Source of the DNA: Corella eumyota | Taxonomy: Eukaryota > Chordata > Ascidiacea > Phlebobranchia > Corellidae | NCBI GenBank assembly: GCA_963082875.1 | Contig: OY720098.1 | Coordinates: 8,680,001-8,744,000 of the forward strand | Length of the DNA stretch: 64,000 nt | Reading direction: 5' to 3' | In this document: positions 11,754 to 24,352 of the stretch, in pieces | How the letters are laid out: every line of letters begins with the position of its first letter | Position numbering within the stretch: position 1 is the stretch's first letter | Made by a program: the position numbers and the translations under genes | Notes under the pieces: model-generated | What the model was told of the DNA's origin: nothing | What the model saw: only the letters and a program-made list of their open reading frames with translations | The model's database searches: none

Positions 11754-14115
11754 GTAAGATCTCCGCAAAATTTTAAAAATAGTTTTTTTTTAATTTAAAA
11801 AGTAAAATACGACCTAATGTCTTAAAATAAAATACAAGCTTTAATATAAAATGTGGTGTATTTAATAAAATATTAGCTAAATAAAACCATGTGAACGGTG
11901 GAAAAAACGTTTTTAAATGGCGCCCACACATTATTCAGTACAATAGGCATATAGTTGCATTATATACCAAACCACGTGATTGAAATGCCAATAAAATTAG
12001 ACCTTATCTAACATAACACCATATATAACATTGTGCTTACACAAAAATTAGCATATCACAGTAGGGCATTTTTCTTTTTTTGATTTAAATTATTTAAATT
12101 GATTTCATTACATCAGCGATATGGTGAAACTTTAATGTTTGCTCAGCAAATACGCAGTGTTTCGCCGTACTGCAAATTAATTTTGTAGATTGCACGTCTG
12201 CACATTAAGTTTATAGCGATTATTTATTAACCGGTAAGGGTTCCAAGTTATACTTTCCTCTCTGAATAACTAGAGTTCACAATGACGTAATCATATTAAA
12301 AAATGCAATTGTTCAACGCATTTAATTAAAAAAGAAAGTGGTTTGATGCGTTGTGATAAAGTCATTAAATAACAATAACGCTGTATACAACAAAGGGTTA
12401 TAGCCCAAACTTTACAACAACATACGATATTAAAAATGCCACGCTTAAATGAGTTTAAAGTTAACTGTTTTCATCGGATATTTGGATCGGTTTACAAAAT
12501 ACCAAACAAGAAATCTGAAATGAAAATATAAACAGAAACTTTAAAGTCAGTCAAATAAAATCTTTTATCACAAAAAGAAACTAAATTCAATGTGGTTACG
12601 TTAAAACTTTTTCTTCAAACCTCTAATTTGATTTTGTTGACATTTCTATGATAAAATGTTAAAATTCAAAGTTTCTGGCTGTCCACAGACAATTCATTAT
12701 TGCAAACAGAAACTTATAGTTCATTACTTAAACACACAAGTCGATAAAGAAATCAAGTTTTTTTTTAAAAAGTTCTTTTTTGCAAAGAGGTGATTGCCCG
12801 TCAACATACTACTTAAATAAGGAAGACACAATTTGACAAATATATTAATTATCTTACTTGAATATATTGCAAATACCTACAAAGCAAAACGCTTTGTATT
12901 ATGTGATGTTAATGAAATGAACTTTAAACGAGATTATATTGACCCAATAAAGTAAAGTTACGACGGGTTGTGGTATTTACTATTAAACACCGAACGTAAT
13001 TATACCAATATGGTTCACTTAATTTATTCTTATGCAAATGGTATTTATACACAGTCATTTTAAATCCATTATATATTTATATTTATCATATGGGGAAATA
13101 AATTTAACTAATATTTTACTGTTAATGTGTTGCAATTTTTAAATATGGTTTAATTAAGGCCTTGTTTTTGTAAGCAAATAACGCGAAAATAAAAGATTTG
13201 ATTAAGTAAAATTAAGAATTGTTCGCTTGGTGGTGAAAGAGAACATTTAAAATTGTTAAAATTTAGGAAAATTTTAAAATAGATATTTCTCTAAAAGTAT
13301 TAAAATAATATATACAAAATGTCAATTAATATTACACAAAATTAGTTAAATATTTTTATATTCGAATTAATGTTTATTATTAAATATTTAATCTAGTCGT
13401 AAAGTTAATTTTCAATTCAAAATTGATCCATTTATATATAAATATAACAGCATGGCTACAACATTTGCTCGCATCGTTTTTAAATATAATTCCACAGACA
13501 ATTTTTTTGCTTCGTCTAGGCACGATTTCGTCATTAAAATTTATATTTAGTTTACACGCAAATACTATTAGGACCAATCCGAGAAATGCCGGTTGTTGTA
13601 TTGCGGTATTACAACTAACTTAATTATTGATTAATGTGTTAAATTTCTTATTAGTTATTACGCATTGTTGAAGCCTATAAGGTGTAGGCTAAATTTTAAT
13701 TAGGGGTTGTATATCCTATTTATTATTTATAAGCATGAAATCACAAGCATTAATTTTGAAGTAAAACAAGTGAAAACCGGGAAAAGGCATTAATATTTTA
13801 CAACACATAGCACAAAAATTTTAAGATAACTTACAGTTTTCATAAAAACTATTATATTGTATAAAAATTTCAGATTGGAGAAATACATTTTACAATTTTT
13901 TAATAGTAAACAAAAAACAAAGAAATGACATTTTTTGATCTGTTTGTTTATTTACATAAGGAGAATTTTCAAACTGCATGACTTAAAATTTAATCTTACC
14001 AAAGCCTGTACACACACCCGTGGAGCGTTATTAATCTCATGGGATTATATATAACGACAGACTTTAAAGACAGTAGATTTTTGTTATCATCTAAAAACAA
14101 AACGGGCAGAAATTG

Positions 14116-14154
14116 AACGTATCAAAAATTCCCTTGAACGTATCAAAAATTCCC
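14116..14154. repeat. Short tandem duplication
   Basis: Two head-to-tail copies of a unit reading GAACGTATCAAAAATTCCC, differing only at their borders. Too short for a known satellite; probably slippage. Confidence 0.6.
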
Positions 14155-17100
14155 CAAATTTTTCCAAAAAATTCAATTATTTTTTAGTTGGATTTTCGGA
14201 AAAATATTACTCAAGAAAATCAGATAAAATTATCGTGTATAAAACTGGACGCCATAACCTATCACTATTTATATCGAGATATGACGTCAGTAATTTAATG
14301 GAAAAAAGTTTTAATACGCAGTGTGCATAGAAAGCCTCGTCATATCTATCACGACCCAAAGTAGTGGTTAAGGCACTATACTGTATTATACATTACAATA
14401 ACCTAGCATACCAAAGTTAAAAGATTTGTATTTAGAAACAGTAATGTATAGAGCAACATTGGGTTAGTTTTTGTAGTTCAGTTGAGGTTTGTTTTACGTG
14501 ATTAAGTTTGTTAAAAACTAATAAAATGGTTAATAAATTTTGGAAAATATTTTGATAAAAATAAAAATATTTTGATTATAGTTTTATTATATATAATTTA
14601 AATACCCACTTTTAAAAAATACTTTAAAAGTACATTTAATATTATTAGTCTTTTTACAAACAATTTTAATTAATCTTAAATTCAGGTTAGCGCTGGAAAT
14701 GCGTATTGGCTGTGTTTAAAATTCGTGATAATACTAATTCAGTATAGAATAATTACTTAACAGACTCAACAGTGTATGTAAATCAAAACTACGCAACAGA
14801 AGGTTGCTCAAATTATATAAGTGTGCCAAAATTTCCTTAAAAGACTTGGCCTTTCTTCTTGTAAATGGCAAATTAAAAATAATTAAGTCAATAGGTGCAG
14901 TGGGTAGTGCGAATTTTTTCTTGTTCAACACAATGTTTTCTTAGATTTTTAGGCCAATTTGCGAGCCTTTACCACGATCTTAGCCTAAGGACATTAAAAT
15001 ATTCCGTTAAATAAAGGTTATAAAATAGCACGATATAAGATAGGCGAAACACGATACTTTACTTTAACCAAAAATTTTAGAAATACAAAATAATGCGTTT
15101 AGATTTTGTAAAGTGGTTAGAATTAAAAACAAGTTTATTCTAAATAAAGGCAGACTTTCTCGTCAAAGGGGTTTACTGTAATGTTGTTTATTCATTATCA
15201 GTTGGAATTTTTTTCTCAATTCGGGTAATTCAAAAAAGGTATTTTTTCCAATATACCGGGCATTGATATGCGACTGTCACGTGCTTTCATATTAGTTGTT
15301 TGGTTTCCTAATTATTTATAAGTGTGCAGTGGGAATAGAATGACGTCACGCAGCCTTGATCGCCGCGTATAGTTTAAAAGTCATTTTCTTAATTTATTAA
15401 TATTAAAGTTTTTACTAAGACAATAAATAACAGATAAAGAAAATGTAGAAAAATTATTTCAGGAATTTCCTAAGTTAAGTTATTTGTAAACCGATACCAG
15501 TCACTAAACCAAAATTAAAATAACCTAAAATAGCTTCTACGTTCATGTATAAATAAATTTTCATGTGCGTACCGACAAAAAGTGAAGTTAGTCAAATAAT
15601 AAACAATCCAATACCCAGTTGGATTGGTGTTATTAAATTAGAAGAAACTTATAAATAGATTATTTTGTTTCTAACAATATCAACGGAAAAGGGAATGATA
15701 ACATAATCAAGAATTCTCACCTAATCACTATATATTTAATTCACCTTTCTACTATCGCTGCCTGGTATTATGTCAATTAGATGTAGTTTTAGGTAAATGC
15801 GCATCTGTTTCCAAGGAAATTAGGCTATGAGTAAAGTCAAAATAGAACAAGAACAGTTATAAGAAAGGGTGCACAAATTTCTTAAAAGTTTTAGTTTGAA
15901 CAGCATTTAAATTGTGTATAATAAAAAAGGTTGGTAAAAACTGTTGAAACATGGGCGGATATATCAATAATACGTTTGTCTTTATACCTATAGCACACCA
16001 ACGCAATATATTTTTAAAATCGACGTCATATTCCTAACTGATGTTGTTTACGTTGCAAATTTAGATGCACCACAAGCAACACCCTGTTAGGTTTAACAGT
16101 AGCGAAATTGCCCAGAGAATTTTAAAAAGTTTAAGTTTCTTAAGCGGTTTCTCTTTAAGGAAAGTAGGTTTCTGACGTGACTTATTCCCACTGGTACAAC
16201 AATGTAAGCTCAGGAAATACTTAAAACATATTTTCAGTTTGCATTGGCGTGAGCTTGTTTTAGTTGTATTTGTATTGTTATGTAAGCCTAAAAGCACAAT
16301 AAGCATTTGTAAGACCTATAGTTTTGAGCTTGTAATGTCGGAGTTCCTATCACGATATTTAAATAAGGAAGTAATTTGACTTAAGGCAGCTGGTTAAGAT
16401 ACCTTAATAGGAAAGGCTAATGATAAACAGTATTATATTTAAATGTTCAAAGTATGTTTAAAATGTACACTATTGTTTTTAGTTGAAAATAAAGTTGTTA
16501 TTTTAATTTTTATAATTATGCTTTCGAAAACCTTAAACTTTTAATTAAGAAATTGTCTTGAGCATGGAATACGTGAGAATATTTACAGAAATAGAGTTGC
16601 GTTAGATGTGCAAGTTTCGTTTTAATTATCAACTTCCGCGTACTATCAACGTTGCATGTACCGCTTAAAAGACATTTGGTGACAATTTGTTGTTTGTTGC
16701 CCCTGTTTAAACAACAAAACAAAGGCAAAAGTCGCTTAGAAGATTTTCTTCAATCAGGGTGTATGTTTATTTTGTCATTCGTCGAAACAGTCGAAATAAA
16801 GAAAGAGACTTTTTCCGAATTTGCGAAATTACTTCTTTATTGTTTACCGTACCTCATCGCTGCTAGCCCACCGTTTAATTAACTCCTCGCAGTTTGAAAT
16901 TCGTTTGAAATAAGCCTAATTTAACAAGTAACGTGCTTCGATTAAGGTTAAACGTTATCGTATCAATGGCTTAATATATAAGTTCAATCGTTAGGCACTG
17001 ATGTCATATTTTATTGCGATGGTGAACTAAGTAGTTTACGTGTTTTTAAACCTGTCAGTTTTATTGTTATTGAGTTTAGACAAGTAGAAGCCAGGTTGTC

Positions 17101-17420
17101 TTAGGTTATTTTTTGTTCAATTTGTTGATAACATATAAAAATCGTAATAACAGTTTTTTAATATTAAATAAATATGAATAAATCTGTTTTTATTAAAAGT
17201 GTTGTTGACTGGTATAAAGTAAACTGTCAGATTCAATTTATAAAACAGCAGGGTGTATATCAAAATTGTATTATAGAATTTTAAAAGATATTAGGAAAGT
17301 GTTTATATGGATAAGTCATAAACTAGTTGGATAGAAAGTGTAAATTTTAGATTTGTGACGTTTTTAAAGTTGCAACTAATTGTGAAATACGTACTTGTAC
17401 TTATAAAACTTTTTTTACAG

Positions 17421-17450
17421 AAATAAATATGATGAGGCCGAATATTTTAT
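17421..17450 (+). other. Candidate 30-base mini-exon in 5' UTR of the RalGDS-type gene
   Basis: A textbook acceptor (pyrimidine run then ACAG) and a textbook GTAAGT donor bracket 30 bases about 50 bases upstream of the proposed start at 17498. It contains an in-frame TAA and an ATGATG, so it fits a leader exon better than a coding exon, but the intron to the next exon would be very short. Confidence 0.25.
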
Positions 17451-17497
17451 GTAAGTAAAGCAATCGAAATCGATTAAGGTTCTGTTTCTAATTAATT

Positions 17498-20400
17498 ATG
17501 TTTATTGAGTTGGAGGACATTAGTCAGAATGGGAATTCCATTAATTTCACAAACAACAATCAATCAAAAACAGATTTTACAAACTATGGCCTACAAAGGC
17601 CGGACTATCTACCTCTAACAAAACGTCAAAGTTTCTTCCCAACGCTACCTCCCACTCCGGAGTATATCCCAAAAGAAAGATCTTACTCCAGTCTTCCTAG
17701 AACAGTAGTGCATCGTTTAATAGATGATGACGTATTCACGAAAACTCCAATTTACGAGCAACGTACGTCGTGCGTCATACGTTCACGCGAGTGTCTTGAC
17801 GCAAAGCCACGCACGCTTGACGCAAACGAGCGAAAAGACTGTTGCCCGTGGCTACTCGAGCGCTGGCTTAAGTTTCTCGGTAAATCTCCTCCAAAACGTG
17901 ACGTCACCGTTCACTGTGAGGTCAAAAAACGTCACAACGGAGTCGCCAAATCGCCGGTGACCAGCCCGTTTCGTAGAAGGGCAGCAACCGTTCAGCCTGT
18001 TTCCCTTTTCGGAAAGGTCTGTTTACAGTTTTTAAGAGATTTCCCGCCATTTTACTCCAATTACAAAATATTTACAATTTTTTTAAAATAGACGGACGTA
18101 CTTCATAATACGTAATGGATATATGAGCATTTAAGTTTCTTCTTCACAACTTATTTATCTGCCTTGTTTTGCAGGAAAATCAAAGAATGTGGGGTGAAGA
18201 ACGCCACGATGACGTCATATATCGTGTTATGCTTCGGCGCATTCGAAGAACAGGCACGCCTTCAGAACTGGTAATTGCAAAAATTGTTAAATTACAATAT
18301 TTACAAATTCAAATAAATAAATTTATAAAGTATCAGATTTTAAAAATATTTAATTTAATTAAATTGTCTTTAGGTTGACGGTTTGCAATGGGAGACGCTC
18401 AAGGTAAAACAAATCAAATATGCAACCCTTGATCGCCTTGTTTCCCAATTGTGTCTTTCCTGTGTGGAGGACCCCAACTTTCTCACTGTGTTTTTAGCCA
18501 CGTATCGTTCATTTGCAACCCCCGAGCTTTTACTGGAAAAAATATCCGAACAGTAAGTTGTCGTGTCATTATGACATTTTTAATATAAAAACATTAATTT
18601 GCTTTTGATGACGTCTTTCCACAGGCAAACTTCCATTTGCACATTGTTATAAATCAGATTAAATTGTTTACTTGTCAAAACATGTGTCAATAAAACCTTT
18701 GCCTGACAGGGTTAGTTTAATATGTATGCCAATATGTTGATGTGTAAATATTTATAAGTAAAGTGCAACAAGCAATCAACGATAAGTGTGCTAACCAAGT
18801 GCCTACCAAAATGCATAAAAAATATACAGTTTAAGAAACTCTATTTCAGAATTAGGTTAATTTATGTACCCAAAACCCATTATGTTTGGTGCTATATAAA
18901 GTAAATAGCTCAACCTAGATTTTTACCACGAAACTCGACTCCTTTTCCCGGCATGCATATTTTATTACAACATGTATTCAATGCTTAACAAGCGTGTCCG
19001 ATTTTGACGCGATGTCTCCAAATCAGCACAATTATTTCCTGACCCTAATCCGATCAACAAGTTCCTTTGGCCTAAACACAGGGTCATTGTATTGATCAAG
19101 TTATTTTTTGCCGCATATTTGGATAAGCACTTTAAAAAACATAGCCACGTCATGTTTTTGTTGCTTTGTTGTTCTGATGTTGACAATTATTTGAATTCAG
19201 TTTTGTTTTTGTCACAGAATTGATCGTTTAAAAAATGAATCACCTGAAAAGCGAACACCGGCGATTAGGTATGAGTCATGATATAATTATGTAAATATTT
19301 AAAATTGTCATTAATGTTACGACCAATGCAAATGACGATTTAAAATAAATAATAAAACTATTTTTATTATTGCAACAGACTTATTCAAAGAGTTTTAATA
19401 TCGTGGATCGAAAAATATTTTAACGAAGATTTTTATTCTCCCCCTACACATTCTCTGATCAAGCGAGCTATAGCGCTTGCCGAGGAAAACAATTTAAATG
19501 ACGTCACTGATAATGACGTCACGAATACGTCCTTGGAAAATAGGGAGTGCGAGTTTGCGACTTATTTAAAGACGAAACTGAAAGCAGCTGAAGTGAAAGA
19601 AGCACAAGAACAAATGATACAAAGTAGGATATTTTTTCTTTACAATTCTTTCCTTTTAGCGAACATGTTTCATTAACATTGTCAAAGTTTGGGCAAAATA
19701 TGTGATATCTTGTGTTTCTATAACATAGTGTCATATTTTATCTTTAGTATACATTCGAATCCAAGTTTGGCTTAAATTGTACCAGTTCTAGTATAAATTA
19801 GTTTTGTTGTTTACAGAAATGAACTCCCCCTCCCATTATTCCGACATCCTGGAAGAAACGGAGGATATTACTTTAGATGATGAAGACAATTCGTTTAACT
19901 ATACTTCCTCCATAACTTTTTTAAACGACTTAACTTCGTCCCAAGTTGCAAAACAACTTACTCTAAAAGCTTCGGTGAGAAACACTTGTAATTCTGGGAA
20001 AGTTTTATATTCCCGTAAAACATTGGGAATTGGAATGGCATTTGGGAATTGGTTATGCTTAAATCGCTGACCTAATTAACCTTACTCACACTAACTTTAA
20101 AACATACATAAGAGTTAAATGACTTGTGAAGTAAAACTCTTTCAATTCAATAACTTGTTTTTATTTTATTTTTAGATCCTGTTTAGTAGGGTTGTGCCAC
20201 ATCACTGCCTAAAAGCTGTCCGATCTTCAAAAGAGAAGCCAGCTTGTGTTAAGTCCAACATAGACCAGTTTAACATGGTTGTGTATTGTGTATGGGGAAC
20301 TTGTTTATGCCCTAGTCTAAAGACACCACAGCGAGCAAAAATCTTTCAAAAATGGATCGAAGTCGCACAGGTTCGTATTTTTTAAAGCAAAACTTGCATT

Positions 20401-23400
20401 AAATATGTATATACTCTAATTATAAAGGAGTGTACATACCGAGAATAGAGAGAAGTGTAACAATACAATAGCACTTCCAAATTTTAATGACCTCGTATTT
20501 TAGGAATGTTGCGAATTAAAAAATTTCTCTTCACTGTGCGCCATATTATCGACCTTGCAAACTCACGTAATACATCGACTCACTAAAACATGGGCAGCTG
20601 TGCCAAAACAAACAATTGAACTTTTGGGTGAACTCAAAGAACTGAACACTAAAGAGCTTTTAAAGGTTGGTTATAATACCTTATACTTACTTTTGTGGAA
20701 ATAAATACATTACAACTTTTTACCAATATACTTTTAGCATACTGTATACATTAGGGTATAAAATAATAAATTTTTATCTTTATTTAGCCCGGTACAGCCA
20801 AAACAGTTCTGGACACCAGTTCGCTAAGTAAAGTGTACAGGGACGCCCTCACGCGACAGAAGCGGACAACTTACGCCGAGACTATGCACGGTACAGTTCC
20901 ATACCTTGGTTCGTTTCTGACGGATTTAACTTACCTTCACACGGCTATGCCAGATAAGCATGAGGTAATTTTAACATAACTATCTTTTTAAAACAAATTG
21001 TTTATATTTTGACTTGATATACTTAGTTTGTTTTATCAAAGTCAAAGTTACAATGTTTCCATTAATAAAGGCCTACAACGTTTTAAAATTTGTTTGTAAA
21101 GATTGGTTGTATTTTTACTTTAGACTGGATTGATTAATTTCGAAAAACGGCGAAAAGAGTTTGACTTTTTGGCTCAGCTCCAGTTATGGCAAGCATCGGC
21201 TCGTTGTTATCAAAATATTGAAAGTGATCAAAAGTTCCAGTCCTGGTTTAGCTCTGTCACGTTACCAACCAACGAAAAAGCGTAAGTTTGTAAAAGCAAA
21301 TGTGTTTTATTCATAAAGGTTATATTGAAATAAACATAGTTTATCGAATACCTCATGTTTTTAGGTTAACTCTCTCAGAAGAAATAGAGGCACCAGCACC
21401 AATTCCAGTGTCACCATCTAACCCATTGACTCCAATTAAAAGAACAATATCAGAGTAAGTAAATAAGGAAATTTAGTGGGTATTTTAATAAGGTAGAAGC
21501 AAGTGTATGCCCCTTGCACTTGTTTATATTTTAGATATTATGTTGCTGATATCTAATTAAGTTTTGCTTTATTTTTATTAGTATGTTTCATCACAATGGA
21601 GGTTTGGAGTCGAGTGGAAGTAGCTCCTCATCACTTCCAATTAACCATACTCGAAATCCAAGCAACGACGGCTCTGAAGCAAGGTAATAAAAAATTCAGG
21701 ACAAAATATTAAGATAAAGTAAAAAAATTTTTGCTTTCAGTAAAAAGCATCCTTTTAAGTGTTTTGCAATATATTGTAGCTTCACAATTAATTATTCAAT
21801 TTTTGTGTAGTTCTACAAAAAGCTGCGGGGACAGATTGAGACTTGAATTGCCTTGCAATGAAAACAAATGTGATGAAGTAAGCATAAATAATATTTTTTT
21901 AACTTGTTCAAATGTTAAGATTGAAAGGTGTGTTATCAAGTATGCAGAGTGTTAATTTGAAGTTATTTTGTTGCAGAGATTTATCAACATTCGGGTTATT
22001 CGAAAAGATGGAAACAATGACGATATCGAATCAAAAGTTATGGAGGTAAATAATCTTAATATAAATATTATATTTTAACATACAAACAATATTATATAAT
22101 AAACAAAGGTTATTATTTAATAAATTATTGTTTTTTCTTTTAGTTAAGTCAAAACGACCGGGTACAAACTGTTATAAAACAAGTCTTTCAGTTATTTGAA
22201 ATCGAAGGTGAGGAGGTCCAGAATTTTTCTCTCGTTCAGATTATATCCAATGAAAAAGGTATGCTAAACTGAATAATTATAAAGAGCTTTAATGATCAAG
22301 GTTGTTGGCCTAAATCTGCTATATTTTTACCTCATAAACAAAAAGATAGTAACGAATTGTTTATCAGGTTTAAAACTTGTTTATAATTATTCTTTTTAGA
22401 ACTTGTTATGCCTGAATCAAGCAATGTTTTTTATGCAATGGTTGCAAGTCAGAATTTGAGTAAACAATATCAGTTTGCCCTGTTGGAGAAGGGAGCTGAA
22501 ATTCCAAAAGAAAAGTAAGTTTTTGTGAACAAATATTTATATAGATATGACTTGTATAATCACCAAGCTGTTTATTGCTGGCAGAAAACACAAAAACTGT
22601 ACTACAAACGTTTTGGGATTCACATTTTATAACCATGTCATATTTTAGGTCGCCAGAACCACCTGCAAATAATTTACAAAAACAGAAGAAGCGGCACAAG
22701 AAATCGAAGAGTCTTTCTGTGTCAACAAGCAACGTTAGCTCGCCCATGCGTTCGTTATTTGGCAACATAGCTCTCGGCAGTTTAACGATGGCAAGCGGGT
22801 CTTATTCGTTAGCTAAACAAGAAAATTGTTTGGAACATGGACGACATGATTCGGTGGAAAGTTCTGAAAAATCTGCAAGTTTTGATACTGTCTCGGTAGC
22901 TACATCTAACGATCTCAGTGATCAAGAGCATGATGATGATAGTGGAAACTATAATCTGTTCAAGTCTCTCAGAAAAACCCAGTCTCATTCAACGTTTGAT
23001 ACAGGTAATACACATTGCTTTAGCTCCAAAAACAAATAATAAAAAACCAGCACAAAATATAGGATCAAATAAAAAATATGACACGATAACTTTTATTAAC
23101 TTTTAGTTTATTTTGATAGAACATAGACCGAGGTCGCATCCTATTTCAGGGCGTTCACCTTCTTCAATTCGTAAATTCTCGATTCGAACTTCATACCCGA
23201 ATTCAGAGCAATCGAGCGAAGAAGAAGAACCATTCTCCAAAAGCATGGACAGCCGATTTAAGCAGCAAAATCCTGTTCGAAGAAGCCATAACGTATCAAC
23301 CAGTTCGGATTTCTTCACAAGAAAGAAGGCAATCCGAAAACACCACAGTCACCCGAAGCAATCGAAGTCAAGTTACAGAAAAATGTCAGAGGACGAGATA

Positions 23401-23838
23401 AAAGCCGAATCTGTAAAGCAAAGCATCAACCTGCAAAGGCAAGACTCTAGATCCACCTTTTACGTAGAAATAGGCAGCAACGAAAGGTCGTCCGCACCTT
23501 CTTTACATAAACTAAATGTCGAGTCGACTATACCCGAAAACTCAGCAGAAATAAAGAGGAGAGTTTATTCGACTAGCAGAGCTCTTAGTGAACCAGACTT
23601 GCTAGACCGTGAGATCTCGGAAAATGAAAGTGTGTTTAGCGGTGGTGCTTCGCCTATTCGCCCGCGAATAATTCTTCAGTGTCCCTCGTTAAGCGTCCAA
23701 GAGACAAGCCCGCAAAAATCTAGGGTGGGTTCAGTAAGTTCGTACGGGAGTGATTTGTTCTCTGGAACAGAAACTTTAGATGCAGGGGGTGCACAGAAAA
23801 AAACATCAAATGATAAAGACGAAATCACGATTCTGTGA
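17498..23838 (+). CDS. Ral guanine nucleotide exchange factor, RalGDS/RGL family
   Basis: Ras effector that catalyses GDP-GTP exchange on Ral GTPases in the cytosol and at membranes. Eighteen exons: 17498-18016, 18175-18270, 18374-18552, 19218-19268, 19379-19623, 19817-19974, 20176-20370, 20504-20665, 20788-20964, 21124-21281, 21365-21454, 21582-21683, 21811-21877, 21977-22045, 22144-22258, 22400-22514, 22649-23004, 23120-23838, giving 1190 residues. Residues about 174-350 form the RasGEF N-terminal (REM) domain (WGEE, FLATYRSFATPE). Residues about 365-650 form the CDC25 catalytic domain (RVVPHHCL, QFNMVVYCVWGTCL, VPYLGSFLTDLTYLHTAMPD). Residues about 735-832 are a Ras-association domain (RFINIRVIRKD, NVFYAMVAS). 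The 173-residue N-terminal exon and the roughly 350-residue Ser/Arg-rich tail are longer than in vertebrate homologues. The tail ends ITIL, a class I PDZ-ligand shape. The first donor (GTCTGT) is weak and the 11691 exon may replace exon 1. RalGDS and RGL1-3 cannot be separated here. Confidence 0.92.
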
Positions 23839-24352
23839 ATACCACGTGATGATGTAATTTTCTTCTTTTTTTCACGAGCTAATTAATGTTCTTATTGCTA
23901 TTATCACTGTCTTTAATTGCCTTCTTAGATTTAAGTTCCTGATAGCCATATTATTCATTTCTTTTCTTTTTTTATTATTTTCCCCAAGTGCAATGTTGGT
24001 TAATACTATTAATACAAACTTATTAAAATAAGATATCAGCGTGTTGTTTAATTAAACGTTATTGCTTAGAGAGAGTTTACAATATATATGCCTATGGAAA
24101 ATTTAAGCTTAAATTTACTCCCACAAATTTAAGGTAATAAAACTGTTACAAGCATGTTGCAAGAAAAAATGTATTTCGGAACCACAATGCTGGAATGTTA
24201 CAAAAAGCACAGCGCTTTAAAAGTTTTTTTAATAGAACTAAGATGTAAAAAGTACAAAAAATAAGAAAGATTGCCTCTATGAGAAATATAGCACAGTGAC
24301 TAAAAAAAAAAAATTAATTCCGAAACCTTGAAGCCTTGCATAAAAAACTAAA
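23839..24352. other. Convergent 3' UTR region
   Basis: About 515 bases between the stops of the RalGDS-type gene and DYNC2I2. AATAAA occurs near 24135 on the plus strand and could end the first gene. No coding content or repeat is visible. Confidence 0.5.

Larger units (their letters stand above)
9492..17497. other. 8-kb head-to-head intergenic region
   Basis: This stretch separates the divergent GPCR and RalGDS-type genes. It is very AT-rich with stop codons in all frames; the few open frames of 60-80 codons (for example 13423-13623 and 16652-16882) lack splice-flanked exon structure or recognisable protein content. Notable content is a TATA/ATTGG block near 11.36 kb with a candidate coding first exon at 11691, isolated TGACGTCA words at about 11.70, 14.28 and 15.34 kb, a short tandem duplication near 14.12 kb, and a splice-flanked 30-base mini-exon candidate at 17421. 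Otherwise it probably holds cis-regulatory DNA and 5' UTR introns. Confidence 0.6.

Noticed and set aside
13423-13623. 66-codon open frame in the large intergenic region
   Set aside because: No motif, no splice context, and an overlapping frame of similar length on the other strand; chance in AT-rich DNA.
16652-16882. 76-codon frame with somewhat higher GC
   Set aside because: Protein-like composition but no recognisable family, no flanking splice signals of matching phase; may be a 5' UTR or regulatory block instead.
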